DNA from: a halophilic archaeon SHRA6
GTDB lineage: Archaea; Halobacteriota; Halobacteria; Halobacteriales; Haloferacaceae
Direction of reading: 5' to 3'
Assembly: GCA_005239175.1 (NCBI GenBank)
Contig: SOPS01000001.1
Span: 496,001 to 560,000 of the forward strand
DNA length: 64,000 bases
Part shown: positions 9,191 through 18,836 of the stretch, one piece after another
Numbering within the stretch: position 1 is the stretch's first letter
Layout: every line of letters begins with the position of its first letter
Notes under the pieces: generated by a model
Told to the model about the DNA's origin: nothing
What the model saw: the letters and a program-made list of their open reading frames with translations, nothing else
The model's database searches: none
Translations under genes and position numbers: made by a program

Positions 9191-9383
9191 TTTCGTATCT
9201 ACCCTTTCATCTCGAGTATTTATATTCACCGACAAAGAAGCTACTACTGCCGCATCAAGTCTGAACTGTTAGAATCAACCGAGAGACTCTGTATCGCAGG
9301 AATCTAGCAAATCACGGCTGAAGCGGCACTAGTAGAGGGCCTCTATTTTTCTCGATCGATAGATCGCTCACAGCCGATCGCCC

Positions 9384-9745
9384 TCACTCCAACTTCTGTA
9401 ACACCGCCTCAACAACCGGCGATCGAACGGCCGTCGAGAACGATCGCTCCTCAGATGAATTAGCCTCCACGTACGACCAGCCGTCGAGGTCCACAAGATA
9501 GTACCCGTTAATCGAACCCCCTCAACCACCACCGGCAGTGGCTCCTCGAACTGTTCACAGATCGCTTCGATGACGAGCTCGGCCCAGTCAGCCTTCCACG
9601 CCGCATCGGTCTGCTGTTGGAACCGAGCAAGTCCTTCGATCGCCAGAAACCAATCACTTGGTTGCCACTCGATCGCCCGTGGCTCGTCCGCTTACGTCGT
9701 GTCGAAGTACTACGGTTCGAGGAGCGGCGCTGACTTATCAGGAAC
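9384..9745 (-). pseudogene. Decayed copy of the 31041-31784 gene family
   Basis: The segment aligns along its length with the 3' half of the gene at 31041-31784 (both contain AWKADWA, FQQQTDAA and GSINGYYLV). A C-run near 9520 has five Cs where the intact copy has six, which breaks the frame, and the 5' half is absent. The surrounding 9191-9383 and 9746-9978 stretches hold nothing I can assign. Confidence 0.75.
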
Positions 9746-9978
9746 GTTAGGTTCCTTCTCGTTCATGTCGTACCCACTCACCGCTTTTTTATTAGCCAGG
9801 AATTGCGTGATCTCGGAAGTCAACGGGTCAGGATTTTGGTCGGCAAATGTGAGGACTTCACTAGCCGTTGTTGGAAAGATCTCCTCAGTTCAGATTTCAC
9901 ACTATCATGGTACACATTCCCCTTCTGGCAAGGGATATGCTTCTCCACGCTGAGATTCATCCGACACTTCTCTAGGAA

Positions 9979-10179
9979 TTATTCCTCGTCACACACGACC
10001 TCTCGAAGTTCCTTGAGGAGTTCAGGGTGAGTTTCTTTGAGGACTGCCACATCAGTCGACAGTTCCTCGTTAATCCGAGAGCGAATCTCCGAGATAGCCT
10101 GATAGCGACGGTTCCCACCCTCTTCATCGGCAAGCAACTCTCGATCGCGCTCAGTCAGGAGCGCCCTTGTTCGGGCCAT
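9979..10179 (-). CDS. Small conserved haloarchaeal protein
   Basis: 66 residues: MARTRALLTERDRELLADEEGGN then a helical, acidic remainder with EIRSRINEEL and HPELLKELREVVCDE. The pattern RALLTERDRELLA followed by a predicted long helix is one I associate with a widespread small haloarchaeal protein of unknown function. It has a normal ATG and coding-like composition. It stands alone beside the nuclease-helicase operon and is divergent to it. Confidence 0.65.
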   Translation of the reverse strand: MARTRALLTERDRELLADEEGGNRRYQAISEIRSRINEELSTDVAVLKETHPELLKELREVVCDEE

Positions 10180-10383
10180 CTTTATTTTCTATTCGCACAT
10201 ATTGTACTTTCATGTACCGTTCTCAGTTGCGTGTACATTAGCGCATATGAAAACGTTTGCTCATGTGTAAACTTTTATTAGGCTGGCGCTGTGTAGATGT
10301 AACTGAGAAGCGCGGGACACCGGCTGAAAGATGGCCGAAGCGTGCGGCAACACGCCCGACCGCGCTTCGTTGGACAACGAAGC

Positions 10384-10554
10384 ATGCAACTCTCAGACGC
10401 CAACTCCAAAGAGTCTGTTGAACAGCCAGCCGACCAACCGACAACCCCATTGTGTCGATGCTTGGTGTGTGGCGCCACCGGCCTCCCAGAGCGACTCGCC
10501 CTCCACGACTGCCCCACACCAACGAGTCCACACCACGAGGGGGACGATCGATGA
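10384..10554 (+). CDS. Small zinc-finger protein, first gene of helicase operon
   Basis: 56 residues from ATG 10384. The C-terminal half carries CRCLVCGATGLPERLALHDC, a C-x2-C ... H-x-C arrangement that can bind one zinc. Its TGA overlaps the ATG of the next gene (ATGA at 10551), which implies translational coupling. A competing open frame covers the same bases but lacks the Cys/His pattern. Likely a partner or regulator of the nuclease-helicase; no family recognised. Confidence 0.55.
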   Translation: MQLSDANSKESVEQPADQPTTPLCRCLVCGATGLPERLALHDCPTPTSPHHEGDDR

Positions 10555-13500
10555 CGGCCCCTAACGCAACCCCACCGCTGGAACCGAGCGGGATCGCCCA
10601 GTTCGTCGAACACGATCGGTGCCCACGCTACCTCAAACAACGCGTCGAGCCGGGCGACGAACCCAATGCTCGAGACTGGCGGGAGGCCTTCGGGGTGATG
10701 AACATCGCCTTACTGGGCAAAGGCCACGAGTTCGAAGCCGAGCAACTGGAGTGGCTCGCCGCCGATGCCGCCCACGTGATCGCCCCAGACCTCGAGGACC
10801 AAACGAAAGCGGGCGTGCCGGACATCCCGATCGACGAGACATGGGCGGCCACCGTAAGCGATCGCACTGCCCAACTCACGGCGGCGATCGAACACGCAGC
10901 CACCCACCCCACACCCGACGACGACACCCCATACACCCTCTTGTATCAGGCCCCACTTGGGGGGACCCTCGGCGAGCAACCCGTCTACGGCGACGCAGAC
11001 TGTATTGCGATCGCGCCCGCCGACACAACACCACACACGAACTCCGACGACACCGACATTGAGGCCGCCGTCGTCGCCCGGGTCATCGACTGCAAAAGCG
11101 CCCACGACGAACAGCCGGCCCATCGGGTCCAAGTCGCGACCTACTGTGCCCTGTTAGAACAGACCCTCGCCGAGGGGCCCAGCGATATCGACTGTCGCAT
11201 CGAAGCGAGTGTCCTAACCCAAGCCCAAGGCAGCAAAAACACCCCTCCACAGTCGCCGTTTGCCCTGCCGACCTTCCGCCGATCGGAGTGGGAGCTGTTT
11301 GTCACCCAACTACTAGCTGAGGACGGCCCCGTCGACACAGCCCTCACCAGCGATCTCCAGGCGCTCCCGTTTGCGCTCGATCAGGTCTGTAACAACTGTG
11401 CGTACCGCGAAGCGTGTGCAACACGGGCGGTTGAAAACCCACGGGAGCCCCAGAGTCTTGCCCTGTTGGGACTGGATATGAGCACCCAACGCACACTGCA
11501 GGAGGTGGGCCTCGACAGTCTCCATGACGTGGCAACCCTCTGTGCACCACAACGAGAGACGACCCCAACTGCTGAGCCCCCACAGCTCCCGATCGACCCT
11601 CCGCAAAAGCGCACCCTCGAAAAGGCCCTGCCCATGCCAATATACGAACTCGTCCTGCGGGCGCAAGCACTGTACGGCAAGATCGAACCCGACTACCCCG
11701 AGTATCGGACGCCACCGGCGATCCCCGGCAACGACTGGGTGCCGCTGCCGGACGATCGCTGTGCTGGGTGGGGCAATCTCGAGACAGCCGAACCGGGCGA
11801 ATTAATTCACGTCTCGCTGTTCGTCCGACCGGAGGCCACCATCGATCGGATCGGTGCCCTTGGTGCGACCGTCACAGCCGACGCATACGACGAACAGATT
11901 ACGATCGGGGAGGTAATCGAGGCGGTGCCCGACGACCCCACCATCGCCGCTACCGTCGAAAAGCGCCTCCTCAACCGATTTCTGCGAGAGCTGTTTGGGG
12001 CGATCGAAACGGTCGCAACCGCCCTCGGCGACCCCGAACAGGCGGTCATCCACGGGTATACCTTCAGCGACCACGAACTCGAAGCGCTCATCGAGGCCCT
12101 TGAACGCCACCGCGACACGCTCGATCGCGCTCGCGCGTTGCGAGCGCTGTGTAGTCTCCACGAAGACGGCCACACCGACCCCGACCAGTCGATGGTGACC
12201 GCCGTCCAACCCATCCTCAACGAGCAGTTCGCATTGCAGTCGCCGTCGCAGGGCTTGGTGAGTGTCGTCGAACAGTTCGATACCACCTGGACGATCAACA
12301 GTCTTGATCCCCTCGATGGCCGCCCTGACAGCCCGCTGCTACGAGAGATTTTCGGCGAGCAGTTTCTCAGCGATGCGGTCCCGTATCTCAGCGCCGATCC
12401 CGATCCGGGGATTCGCCTGCATCTGGCGCGGGGGCCCCTCGCCGAGGGCCCAACCGCCGAAGCCCTCGACCGTCCCAATGCGACCCCCGATGGGTGGTAT
12501 CGCATCCGCAAACGCAGCGGCGGGCAGTTCCCGATCGAGTACCTCTGGGCGGCCGTCCCGAAACGCCCCGGCGAGGACACCCCTCGCTTGCACCCAGAGA
12601 GTGTCGACGAGTGGGCCGTCGACGAGGAGCATCAGCCGTTGTATCGTCAGGAGATCAGACGGTTTTACGATCGGACCGACGCCGCCACAGAGGCCATCCA
12701 ACCCGACGACGTGGCGTATCTCGCCGAACGACTCAGTAAAAGCCTCCAACGACTCGTCGAAGCGATCCCGTACAAAGACGCCTACCAGCGGAAGGAACCG
12801 ATCGATGTGACCCGCCTCGACCAATTTGAACTGCCGGTGCGGACGCTGCCGGGCGCCGCACGAGATGACCTGCGAATGGAGTATGGGGCCGCCCGCGAGG
12901 CGACGATCGAACACTACCGTGGGTCGCTTCGCGAACGCGCTCGCAGTGGGCGCTCGATGCCGATCCGGTGTACCGACTACACGCTGGCAGACGACGGCAC
13001 ATTGAGGATCACCGCCGAGTTCGCCTACGAGGCGTTGTTCGCAGACCCAAACACCGCGGCTCGTGTCGCCCAGCAAGCGCGGCTACGCGCAACGGAGGGG
13101 ACAAGCGGCGGCAGTTGGCGGCTGTTGACCCCACTGAAATCCACCGACCCTGAGGCTGCTACTGCCATCACCGCGGTCGCCGGCCAGCCACGGGTTGAAC
13201 CGGCCGTTGACGAGCCAGCGGACACAAAGCATTCCCCGCCGGTGTTTGTCTCCGAGCTCGATGGAACCACGGGCACGATCGTCCTGACAGCCCTGCCACA
13301 CCGGTTTCGGCGCTACGGGAGCCGCTTTCGGGTCGATCACTGTGGCTGGCAGTGTCCAACGGGCAGTAACCTCACCGATCCGGACACGCCGCCGGCCGAA
13401 CGCGAGGGCTACGTCGCGGGCCGGTGGCCGGTGTGGATCGAACCCGGCGAGCGATACTGTCTTGACCCGATGGTCGATGCCTTCAGTGCGCCCAAAGCCG

Positions 13501-14516
13501 ATCGGGCCCTGCGGCCAGAAACGGTCACCCACAACGTTGGCTACCACCAGCTGCAGGCGACCTACAGCCGTGGCCAGCCACAGCCACGGCCACTCGAAGA
13601 ATCCATTCGAGCCGGCGTGGAACGGTTCTGTGCGCAACTGGCAGCAAGCGACGCCTGTCTGACGCCCAACGCCGCCCAACAGCGCTTCATTACGGCGCTC
13701 GAGCGCCCCCTTGTACCGCTGCAAGGCCCGCCGGGGACGGGTAAAACAAGCGGGGCGATCGCCCCGGCCCTGCTGGCGCGGGCGTACGCACACACCCGCC
13801 AAGATCGCCCGTTTACGGGACTTGTGGTCGCGCCCTCACACGAAGCGGTCGATGCCGTCCTCGCCGGGGTGGTTGGGTGTCTCGATGACTGGCGGACCGA
13901 CTGGACGGGCCTCAGCGAGCTCGAGCTACTTCGGGTCACCCCCACCCCAATCCCGCCGGACACCCCACGGGCGGACACGACGGCGACACAGGTTGCAGTG
14001 ACGTATGCCGCCTACCACAGCGACGCCGGCGCCGAAACGATCGAAACCCTAGCGCCCACACCCGAGGAGGCGCCGACACCGCAACTGGTCTTTGCAACGC
14101 CACCGACGGTGTATCACATTCTTGGGCTCCTCGCGAAGGCCACGCCAGCGATCGAGGGCACCACCGCCCCCGCCGCGATGCGGTATCCGCCCGGGCTGGC
14201 CGATGTCGTCTGTCTCGATGAAGCCAGCATGCTGACGATCCCCCAGCTGTTGGTGGCCACGAGCGCGCTCGCACCCGACGGGCAAACGCTGCTTGTCGGC
14301 GATCACCGCCAACTGGCGACTGTCTCGACCGTCGAGTGGGCCGAGACACGCCGCCGGCCGCTGACAGAAACCGGGGCGTACCACTCCGCATTGGCGTACG
14401 TCCAACAACTCGCTGCAGCCACCGCGTCCGACACGTTGACCACAGGAGCGGGCACGCCCACCCAAAGCGTGTTGTCGCAGTTTGGAATCGACACCACCAC
14501 GGAGGGCCCTCAATGA
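10551..14516 (+). CDS. RecB/Cas4-like nuclease fused to SF1 helicase RecA1 domain
   Basis: 1321 residues from ATG 10551. The N-terminal ~300 residues form a RecB-family nuclease: a GDADC Asp near residue 147, IDCKS (D-x-K type) near 180 and the QVATY QxxxY motif near 194. Cys20 in DRCPRYLK and CNNCAYREAC near 279 give the four cysteines of a Cas4/AddB-like iron-sulfur cluster. A long middle region is unassigned. The C-terminus holds the first RecA domain of a Dna2/Upf1-like SF1 helicase: GPPGTGKTS (Walker A, ~1058), CLDEAS (Walker B, ~1222) and GDHRQL (motif III, ~1250). The protein ends soon after motif III; helicase motifs IV-VI are in the next gene. It should bind, unwind and cut DNA ends, possibly in repair or defence. 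Confidence 0.85.
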   Translation: MTAPNATPPLEPSGIAQFVEHDRCPRYLKQRVEPGDEPNARDWREAFGVMNIALLGKGHEFEAEQLEWLAADAAHVIAPDLEDQTKAGVPDIPIDETWAATVSDRTAQLTAAIEHAATHPTPDDDTPYTLLYQAPLGGTLGEQPVYGDADCIAIAPADTTPHTNSDDTDIEAAVVARVIDCKSAHDEQPAHRVQVATYCALLEQTLAEGPSDIDCRIEASVLTQAQGSKNTPPQSPFALPTFRRSEWELFVTQLLAEDGPVDTALTSDLQALPFALDQVCNNCAYREACATRAVENPREPQSLALLGLDMSTQRTLQEVGLDSLHDVATLCAPQRETTPTAEPPQLPIDPPQKRTLEKALPMPIYELVLRAQALYGKIEPDYPEYRTPPAIPGNDWVPLPDDRCAGWGNLETAEPGELIHVSLFVRPEATIDRIGALGATVTADAYDEQITIGEVIEAVPDDPTIAATVEKRLLNRFLRELFGAIETVATALGDPEQAVIHGYTFSDHELEALIEALERHRDTLDRARALRALCSLHEDGHTDPDQSMVTAVQPILNEQFALQSPSQGLVSVVEQFDTTWTINSLDPLDGRPDSPLLREIFGEQFLSDAVPYLSADPDPGIRLHLARGPLAEGPTAEALDRPNATPDGWYRIRKRSGGQFPIEYLWAAVPKRPGEDTPRLHPESVDEWAVDEEHQPLYRQEIRRFYDRTDAATEAIQPDDVAYLAERLSKSLQRLVEAIPYKDAYQRKEPIDVTRLDQFELPVRTLPGAARDDLRMEYGAAREATIEHYRGSLRERARSGRSMPIRCTDYTLADDGTLRITAEFAYEALFADPNTAARVAQQARLRATEGTSGGSWRLLTPLKSTDPEAATAITAVAGQPRVEPAVDEPADTKHSPPVFVSELDGTTGTIVLTALPHRFRRYGSRFRVDHCGWQCPTGSNLTDPDTPPAEREGYVAGRWPVWIEPGERYCLDPMVDAFSAPKADRALRPETVTHNVGYHQLQATYSRGQPQPRPLEESIRAGVERFCAQLAASDACLTPNAAQQRFITALERPLVPLQGPPGTGKTSGAIAPALLARAYAHTRQDRPFTGLVVAPSHEAVDAVLAGVVGCLDDWRTDWTGLSELELLRVTPTPIPPDTPRADTTATQVAVTYAAYHSDAGAETIETLAPTPEEAPTPQLVFATPPTVYHILGLLAKATPAIEGTTAPAAMRYPPGLADVVCLDEASMLTIPQLLVATSALAPDGQTLLVGDHRQLATVSTVEWAETRRRPLTETGAYHSALAYVQQLAAATASDTLTTGAGTPTQSVLSQFGIDTTTEGPQ

Positions 14517-15415
14517 CAGCCAACGAGCCCGACGAGCCACAGCCTGCAGCCGCCCCACTGCGGATCGAACAGCTCACCGAATCCTATCGGTTCGACGCGG
14601 AACTGGCCACCCTACTCACCCAGTTTCAATACGAAAAGGATGGCCTCACACTGACCGCCGCCGAGTCACGACCCATCCCAACCCACCACATCACGGCCCC
14701 GACGGCGGGGCTCAACGCCGTTTTTGAGGCCGGTGCCTCGCTCGTGTTCGTCTGTTATGCCGACCGCGAACACACCATGGTGAATCCGATCGAGACGGTG
14801 GTGATTGCGGCGCTCATGGAGGCGATCGAGCAGGCGCCGACCGCTCGTTCTGACGGGGGGACAGACAGACCCCTCGGCGAGGGCCCGACCGCCACCGCTG
14901 ACCGACCAGCCACCCACCCAACGACACGTCCCACAAAAACGACAGGAACAGAGCCACACCCGACCGTCGGGGTCGTGAGTCCACACAACGCCCAGCGGGG
15001 CGTGCTCAACACCGTCCTCGCTGAGGCGGTGACCGCCAACACCGTCGAGAAGTACCAAGGCGGCGAGCGCGACATCATCGCGGTGTCGGCGACGGTGTCG
15101 GACCCACAGTTTGCCCGCCACGAAGACCGCTTCATCCTCAACCCCCGACGATTGCTTGTCGCCATCTCCCGATCGAAGCGGCTGACCGTCGTCGTCTGCA
15201 GCACGGCGTTGTTCGAAGTCGCCCCCCAAGACAGCGATCGCCTCGATGCGGGTCCGATCTGGGCCCGATTGTTCACCCAAGCGGTCGGCCGCGATCCCAC
15301 CCCAGCGTGGGCCGGCTCGCTTGGGGCGTTCGTCGGGAACACAACGGGCGAACACGCCGCCGTGCCCGTAGAGGTGTATCCCAGTACGATCGCAACCGAT
15401 GGCGGTGATCGATGA
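14513..15415 (+). CDS. Second RecA domain of the split SF1 helicase
   Basis: 300 residues from ATG 14513, overlapping the previous stop by 4 bp. IEQLTESYRFDAELATLL fits motif IV (Q/R-x-x-R type), TVEKYQGGERDIIAVSAT is motif V with the usual YQG(x)E signature, and RRLLVAISRSKRLTVVV is motif VI with the arginine finger. No Walker A is present, so the protein is useless as an ATPase alone and must pair with the preceding gene product. A Thr/Pro-rich low-complexity insert occupies about residues 105-145. The split falls exactly between the two RecA domains, which argues for a functional split rather than random decay; the two frames are different (overlap ATGA), so a past frameshift is the alternative. 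Confidence 0.85.
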   Translation: MTANEPDEPQPAAAPLRIEQLTESYRFDAELATLLTQFQYEKDGLTLTAAESRPIPTHHITAPTAGLNAVFEAGASLVFVCYADREHTMVNPIETVVIAALMEAIEQAPTARSDGGTDRPLGEGPTATADRPATHPTTRPTKTTGTEPHPTVGVVSPHNAQRGVLNTVLAEAVTANTVEKYQGGERDIIAVSATVSDPQFARHEDRFILNPRRLLVAISRSKRLTVVVCSTALFEVAPQDSDRLDAGPIWARLFTQAVGRDPTPAWAGSLGAFVGNTTGEHAAVPVEVYPSTIATDGGDR

Positions 15416-15831
15416 TGGGGCCACGTGAGACGGATCCCGATCGAACCAGTAACTGTGAGCACAGTGGTGCGCATGCCGTCATCGCCACGCTCGAACAAGT
15501 GCTGGCTGGCGTTCCGGTGGGCGAGCACACGCTCGAACTTCAGTGCAAAAAGTGCACGCGGAAAATAAGAGACGGCGACGAGATCACAGTTGAGGCGTCT
15601 CGAATGGCCGAACCACTACGGTGGCAACTGACTCGGTGGTGGTGTCCTGACTGTGTGCCGGCGCCGATCAACTCACCGACTCCCGAGGAGAGAACAGCCC
15701 GATGCAGTTGTCGGGTCGCCACAATCTCAGATGGCAAAACGCAGCACCACTGGCTGTGTCTTCTCGAGCCAACGGTGACGGCGATCGTGCCACCACAGGT
15801 GAGACACCACCATGACAGTCTCTCCAGATAA
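15412..15831 (+). CDS. Cys-rich protein, last gene of helicase operon
   Basis: 139 residues from ATG 15412 (a second ATG follows at once at 15415); the preceding TGA overlaps. CKKCTRK, WWCPDC and a later CSC, C give up to three zinc-binding pairs. The first half ends in a region HTLELQCKKC typical of small haloarchaeal zinc proteins. It completes a four-gene set in which every junction overlaps. Function unknown; nucleic-acid or protein binding is inferred from the zinc pattern and the operon. Confidence 0.6.
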   Translation: MMGPRETDPDRTSNCEHSGAHAVIATLEQVLAGVPVGEHTLELQCKKCTRKIRDGDEITVEASRMAEPLRWQLTRWWCPDCVPAPINSPTPEERTARCSCRVATISDGKTQHHWLCLLEPTVTAIVPPQVRHHHDSLSR

Positions 15832-15968
15832 AAAATCAAGGTAGAATAACAAAATCGGATTACCAACAACTGATCGGAAAGAGGCGGTCACTGATTTGGC
15901 GTTGGTCCACAACAAATATAGATATTCGCAAAGAAAGCATTTTTATTCAAAGCCCACTATGATCTTCT

Positions 15969-16598
15969 ATGGCTGATGACGCTCGTGAGCACTGGGAAGG
16001 AGACGTCAACGAGGCAGTACGCAAAGAGTGGAAAGCCGAGACCACGCCCTTCGAGCGGGTACAAGCGATTCTTCGAGCTACGTCAACACCACAGTACGCC
16101 GGTGAAATCGGTGACCGGGCGAGAGTGAGCGAACCCACCGCTCGAACCCACCTCAAGCGGCTGGTACAGACCGGCCACGCCGAGGCAGTGGAGACAACCC
16201 AGGGAATCCAATATAAGCGATCCCGCCAGACAGTCGCAATGAGGCGGATCGTCGAACTCCATCGAGAACTCTCTAGAGAGGACCTTATCAGGGGGCTCAG
16301 GCGGCTTCGAACAGACATCAACAAGTTTCAGGATCGATTCGATGCGACGGATCCCGACGATCTTGCGATCCAAATCGAGGACGGGGACGCAGAGAAAGCG
16401 TGGAAGGCGGTCACTGAGTGGCGGTCACTTGCGGAGGATCTAGATATCGCGAAGGCGGCGTTAGCACTCTATGAGTTCGATCCAGATGCGGGAAGCGACC
16501 GTAGCGGAGCAGACACGTCGAATACCGGCCGTGGCGCGTTTGCAGAGTCGAGTTCCAACGCCAATGCCGATCGCCCCAACCTGTCGGAAACAGCGTGA
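15969..16598 (+). CDS. Winged-helix protein (DUF7342-like), probable TumA-type antitoxin
   Basis: 209 residues. The N-terminal winged helix is clear: FERVQAILRATSTPQYAGEIGDRARVSEPTARTHLKRLVQTGHAE. A coiled middle (ELHRELSREDLIRGLRRLRTDI) follows, then WRSLAEDLDIAKAALALYEFD, the pattern I associate with the haloarchaeal DUF7342 regulators. The Ser/Asn-rich C-terminus is probably disordered. A T-rich box (gcatttttattc, 15937-15948) lies about 25 bp before the ATG, so the transcript may be nearly leaderless. It is followed after 3 bp by a TumE-like gene, so I infer an antitoxin-regulator. Confidence 0.7.
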   Translation: MADDAREHWEGDVNEAVRKEWKAETTPFERVQAILRATSTPQYAGEIGDRARVSEPTARTHLKRLVQTGHAEAVETTQGIQYKRSRQTVAMRRIVELHRELSREDLIRGLRRLRTDINKFQDRFDATDPDDLAIQIEDGDAEKAWKAVTEWRSLAEDLDIAKAALALYEFDPDAGSDRSGADTSNTGRGAFAESSSNANADRPNLSETA

Positions 16599-16601
16599 GC
16601 G

Positions 16602-17081
16602 ATGAGAATGCCGCATTCGGAGACCATCGGGATTCCCGAAGCAGAACTCGAAGGGGATATCGGAACGCCTGATATCGACGTGATGGCCGACATTCGAGAT
16701 CTGGTTCTCAAGGCGGAACCACTAGTCAAAAAATACGCTTGGAACGACCCACTCTCCAGACGGGAGTTACGTATTCACTTTTCGACGGGTATCAACGCCG
16801 ACTGGTGTCGACTTGACGTGACGTGGTACACTTCTGGGGCCTACAAGTTCCATTACACCGACGAGAACAACCACAATTGGCGATTTGATCGGCATCCAAA
16901 CACCCACTCAGACGAGATCCATTTCCACGAGCCTCCTGATGCAGATTCTGCGTCGGCCGTCAATTCCTGTATCGCCGTCACAGAGCCGATGTTAGTGGCA
17001 CGAGCAGTTTTGAAACTCTGGCGTCGAGCCGTGATGACTGGGTCGTTCGACGCGGTGAACACAGCGCAAAACCCTCCCTAA
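16602..17081 (+). CDS. TumE-like toxin candidate
   Basis: 159 residues. The segment RLDVTWYTSGAYKFHYTDE, then NWRFDRHPN and EIHFHEPPD matches the His-rich beta-sheet pattern of TumE-type toxins (a Tyr/His pair, RxDxxPH-like block and a HFH block). Toxins of this family are paired with a winged-helix antitoxin, which is just what lies upstream. The mode of action is not known to me. A second ATG at 16608 would shorten it by two residues. Confidence 0.6.
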   Translation: MRMPHSETIGIPEAELEGDIGTPDIDVMADIRDLVLKAEPLVKKYAWNDPLSRRELRIHFSTGINADWCRLDVTWYTSGAYKFHYTDENNHNWRFDRHPNTHSDEIHFHEPPDADSASAVNSCIAVTEPMLVARAVLKLWRRAVMTGSFDAVNTAQNPP

Positions 17082-17217
17082 ATTTCTTCGGAAGCATCGA
17101 AGCAGTTGTCCGCAGGGATCGGCGGCGAAACCTCTTTTGACCGGATTTTTCCCCGTCCCGGTAGATAGCTTTTTCATCAAGTAAGTTGTTATACTCTATA
17201 GTGATTTAGTACTAGTA

Positions 17218-18045
17218 ATGGATACGAAATCAATAAAAAGTATAAAACAGGGATTGTCACGGCGGGAAGCTCTCGCACTAACCCGGCTCGCAAGTCAGAA
17301 CCAGACCATTATTACAATCGACGACATCCAGACGGCCATCGATGTCCCGTACGACAACGCAAAGAAAATTGCGAACAACCTCGTGCACAAGCGGTGGCTT
17401 GACCGATTGAAAAGCGGGACCTACCTCATCGTGCCACTGGCCGCGGGTGAGACCGGCGAGTACACCGAACACGAGTTCGTGATCGCCGCCCATCTTGTCG
17501 ACCCGATGTACATCGCCTACTGGACCGCCCTCAACTACCACGGGTTGACAGAACAGGTCCCACTGACAGTGTTTGCCGCGACCACAGCACAGGTACCGCC
17601 CCGAGAGATTCACAATGTGACCTACACGTTCGTCACGGTGACCGAAGAGAAGTTCTTCGGCTACGACCCGGTAGCGATCGACGCCCAGCAGGTGAACGTA
17701 GCGAGTGTCGAAAAGACCCTCGTCGACTGTGCCGACCATCCGGAGTACTGCGGTGGCATCGGTGAACTGGCGAAGGGGCTGGCAGCCGCTGACTTTGAGC
17801 AGGCGACGCTGACCGAATACCTGCGCCGGCAGGGGAATGGGGCCGCGATCAAACGAATCGTGTACCTCGCGGACCGCTTGGAGATCGAACTTGAACAGCG
17901 AGACGAACTCGTTGCTGGGTTCACCGCGGGGTATTCAAAGCTGGATCCGACTCGCGGTGACGAGGGACGACATATGAGTGAGTACCGATTGCTGGTGAAT
18001 GTGCCAGCAGACGAGATCACAACCATGGTCGGTGACAGATCGTGA
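17218..18045 (+). CDS. AbiEi-like antitoxin/regulator
   Basis: 275 residues. The winged-helix N-terminus SRREALALTRLASQNQTIITIDDIQTAI and ANNLVHKRWLDRLKSGTYLIVP are typical of the AbiEi antitoxin domain, followed by the conserved HEFVIAAHLVDPMYIAYWTALNYHGLTEQ block and VASVEKTLVDCADHPEYCGG. AbiEi normally represses its own operon and neutralises AbiEii. The stop overlaps the next start by 4 bp, giving tight coupling. The pair forms a type IV-like toxin-antitoxin and phage abortive-infection system. Confidence 0.85.
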   Translation: MDTKSIKSIKQGLSRREALALTRLASQNQTIITIDDIQTAIDVPYDNAKKIANNLVHKRWLDRLKSGTYLIVPLAAGETGEYTEHEFVIAAHLVDPMYIAYWTALNYHGLTEQVPLTVFAATTAQVPPREIHNVTYTFVTVTEEKFFGYDPVAIDAQQVNVASVEKTLVDCADHPEYCGGIGELAKGLAAADFEQATLTEYLRRQGNGAAIKRIVYLADRLEIELEQRDELVAGFTAGYSKLDPTRGDEGRHMSEYRLLVNVPADEITTMVGDRS

Positions 18046-18836
18046 TTTCTGAGACGAGAGTACGGGCGTTGGCACGGCAGGACGGAGTGACGGCGGGGTT
18101 GGCAAAGAAACACTATGTGAACTCGTGGGTGCTGTACGCTATTGCGACCAGCCCCCTCGGTGAATCTCTCGTGTTCAAAGGCGGGACAGCACTCAGCAAG
18201 CTGTATTTCCCCGAGATCTGGCGATTCTCTGAAGACCTCGATTTTACTGCAACCGAACAGCTACCTGATATCGAGCGGACACTGGAATCGGCGCTTGCTG
18301 ACATTGAGGCAGAATCTGGGATTCGATTCGAGAGACGGAATATGCACGCGGCCGGTGAGCCGGTTGAGTATGTACAGTTCGATGTTCAGTACGATGCGGT
18401 GTTGGGCCAAAAGAACACAACGGACCTCGATATCACGTTCAACGAGCCACTGGTATTCCCGATCGTCAATCACGAGCACACGTTCGAAGACGTTCCCACG
18501 TTCAGCCTTGCGGCGTACAGTATCGAAGAAATCTTCGTGGAAAAACTGCGGAGCCTGTTTCAGCGGGCGCGGGCCCGAGATTACTACGACATTTACCGGT
18601 TATTAGAACAAGAATCGTTCAACGATGCGGAGATCGTCGCTGCCGTCCACGAGAAAGCACGTGCGCACGAGGTGGAGATAGCTCTGGGTCAAGGAGTGCC
18701 CGAGGACGACGTGGAGGCGGTTCGGGCATACTGGGAGCAAGCTTTGAATCGGCTCGTCACAGAGCAACTCTCGTTCGATGCAGTGATTGAGCGAATCGAT
18801 ACATACCTCATGAAGTTGGAGAAACTGGCGGAGTAA
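18042..18836 (+). CDS. AbiEii-like nucleotidyltransferase toxin
   Basis: 264 residues from a GTG at 18042. VFKGGTALSKLYFPEIWRFSEDLDFTA is the nucleotidyltransferase signature of AbiEii/MenT-type toxins: the G-G-T-A loop and the D-L-D pair that binds metal. IEEIFVEKLRSLFQRARARDYYDIYRLL is the conserved C-terminal helix block. Enzymes of this type stop growth by transferring nucleotides (often to tRNA) during phage attack. All key residues are present, so the toxin looks intact. Confidence 0.88.
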   Translation: MISETRVRALARQDGVTAGLAKKHYVNSWVLYAIATSPLGESLVFKGGTALSKLYFPEIWRFSEDLDFTATEQLPDIERTLESALADIEAESGIRFERRNMHAAGEPVEYVQFDVQYDAVLGQKNTTDLDITFNEPLVFPIVNHEHTFEDVPTFSLAAYSIEEIFVEKLRSLFQRARARDYYDIYRLLEQESFNDAEIVAAVHEKARAHEVEIALGQGVPEDDVEAVRAYWEQALNRLVTEQLSFDAVIERIDTYLMKLEKLAE

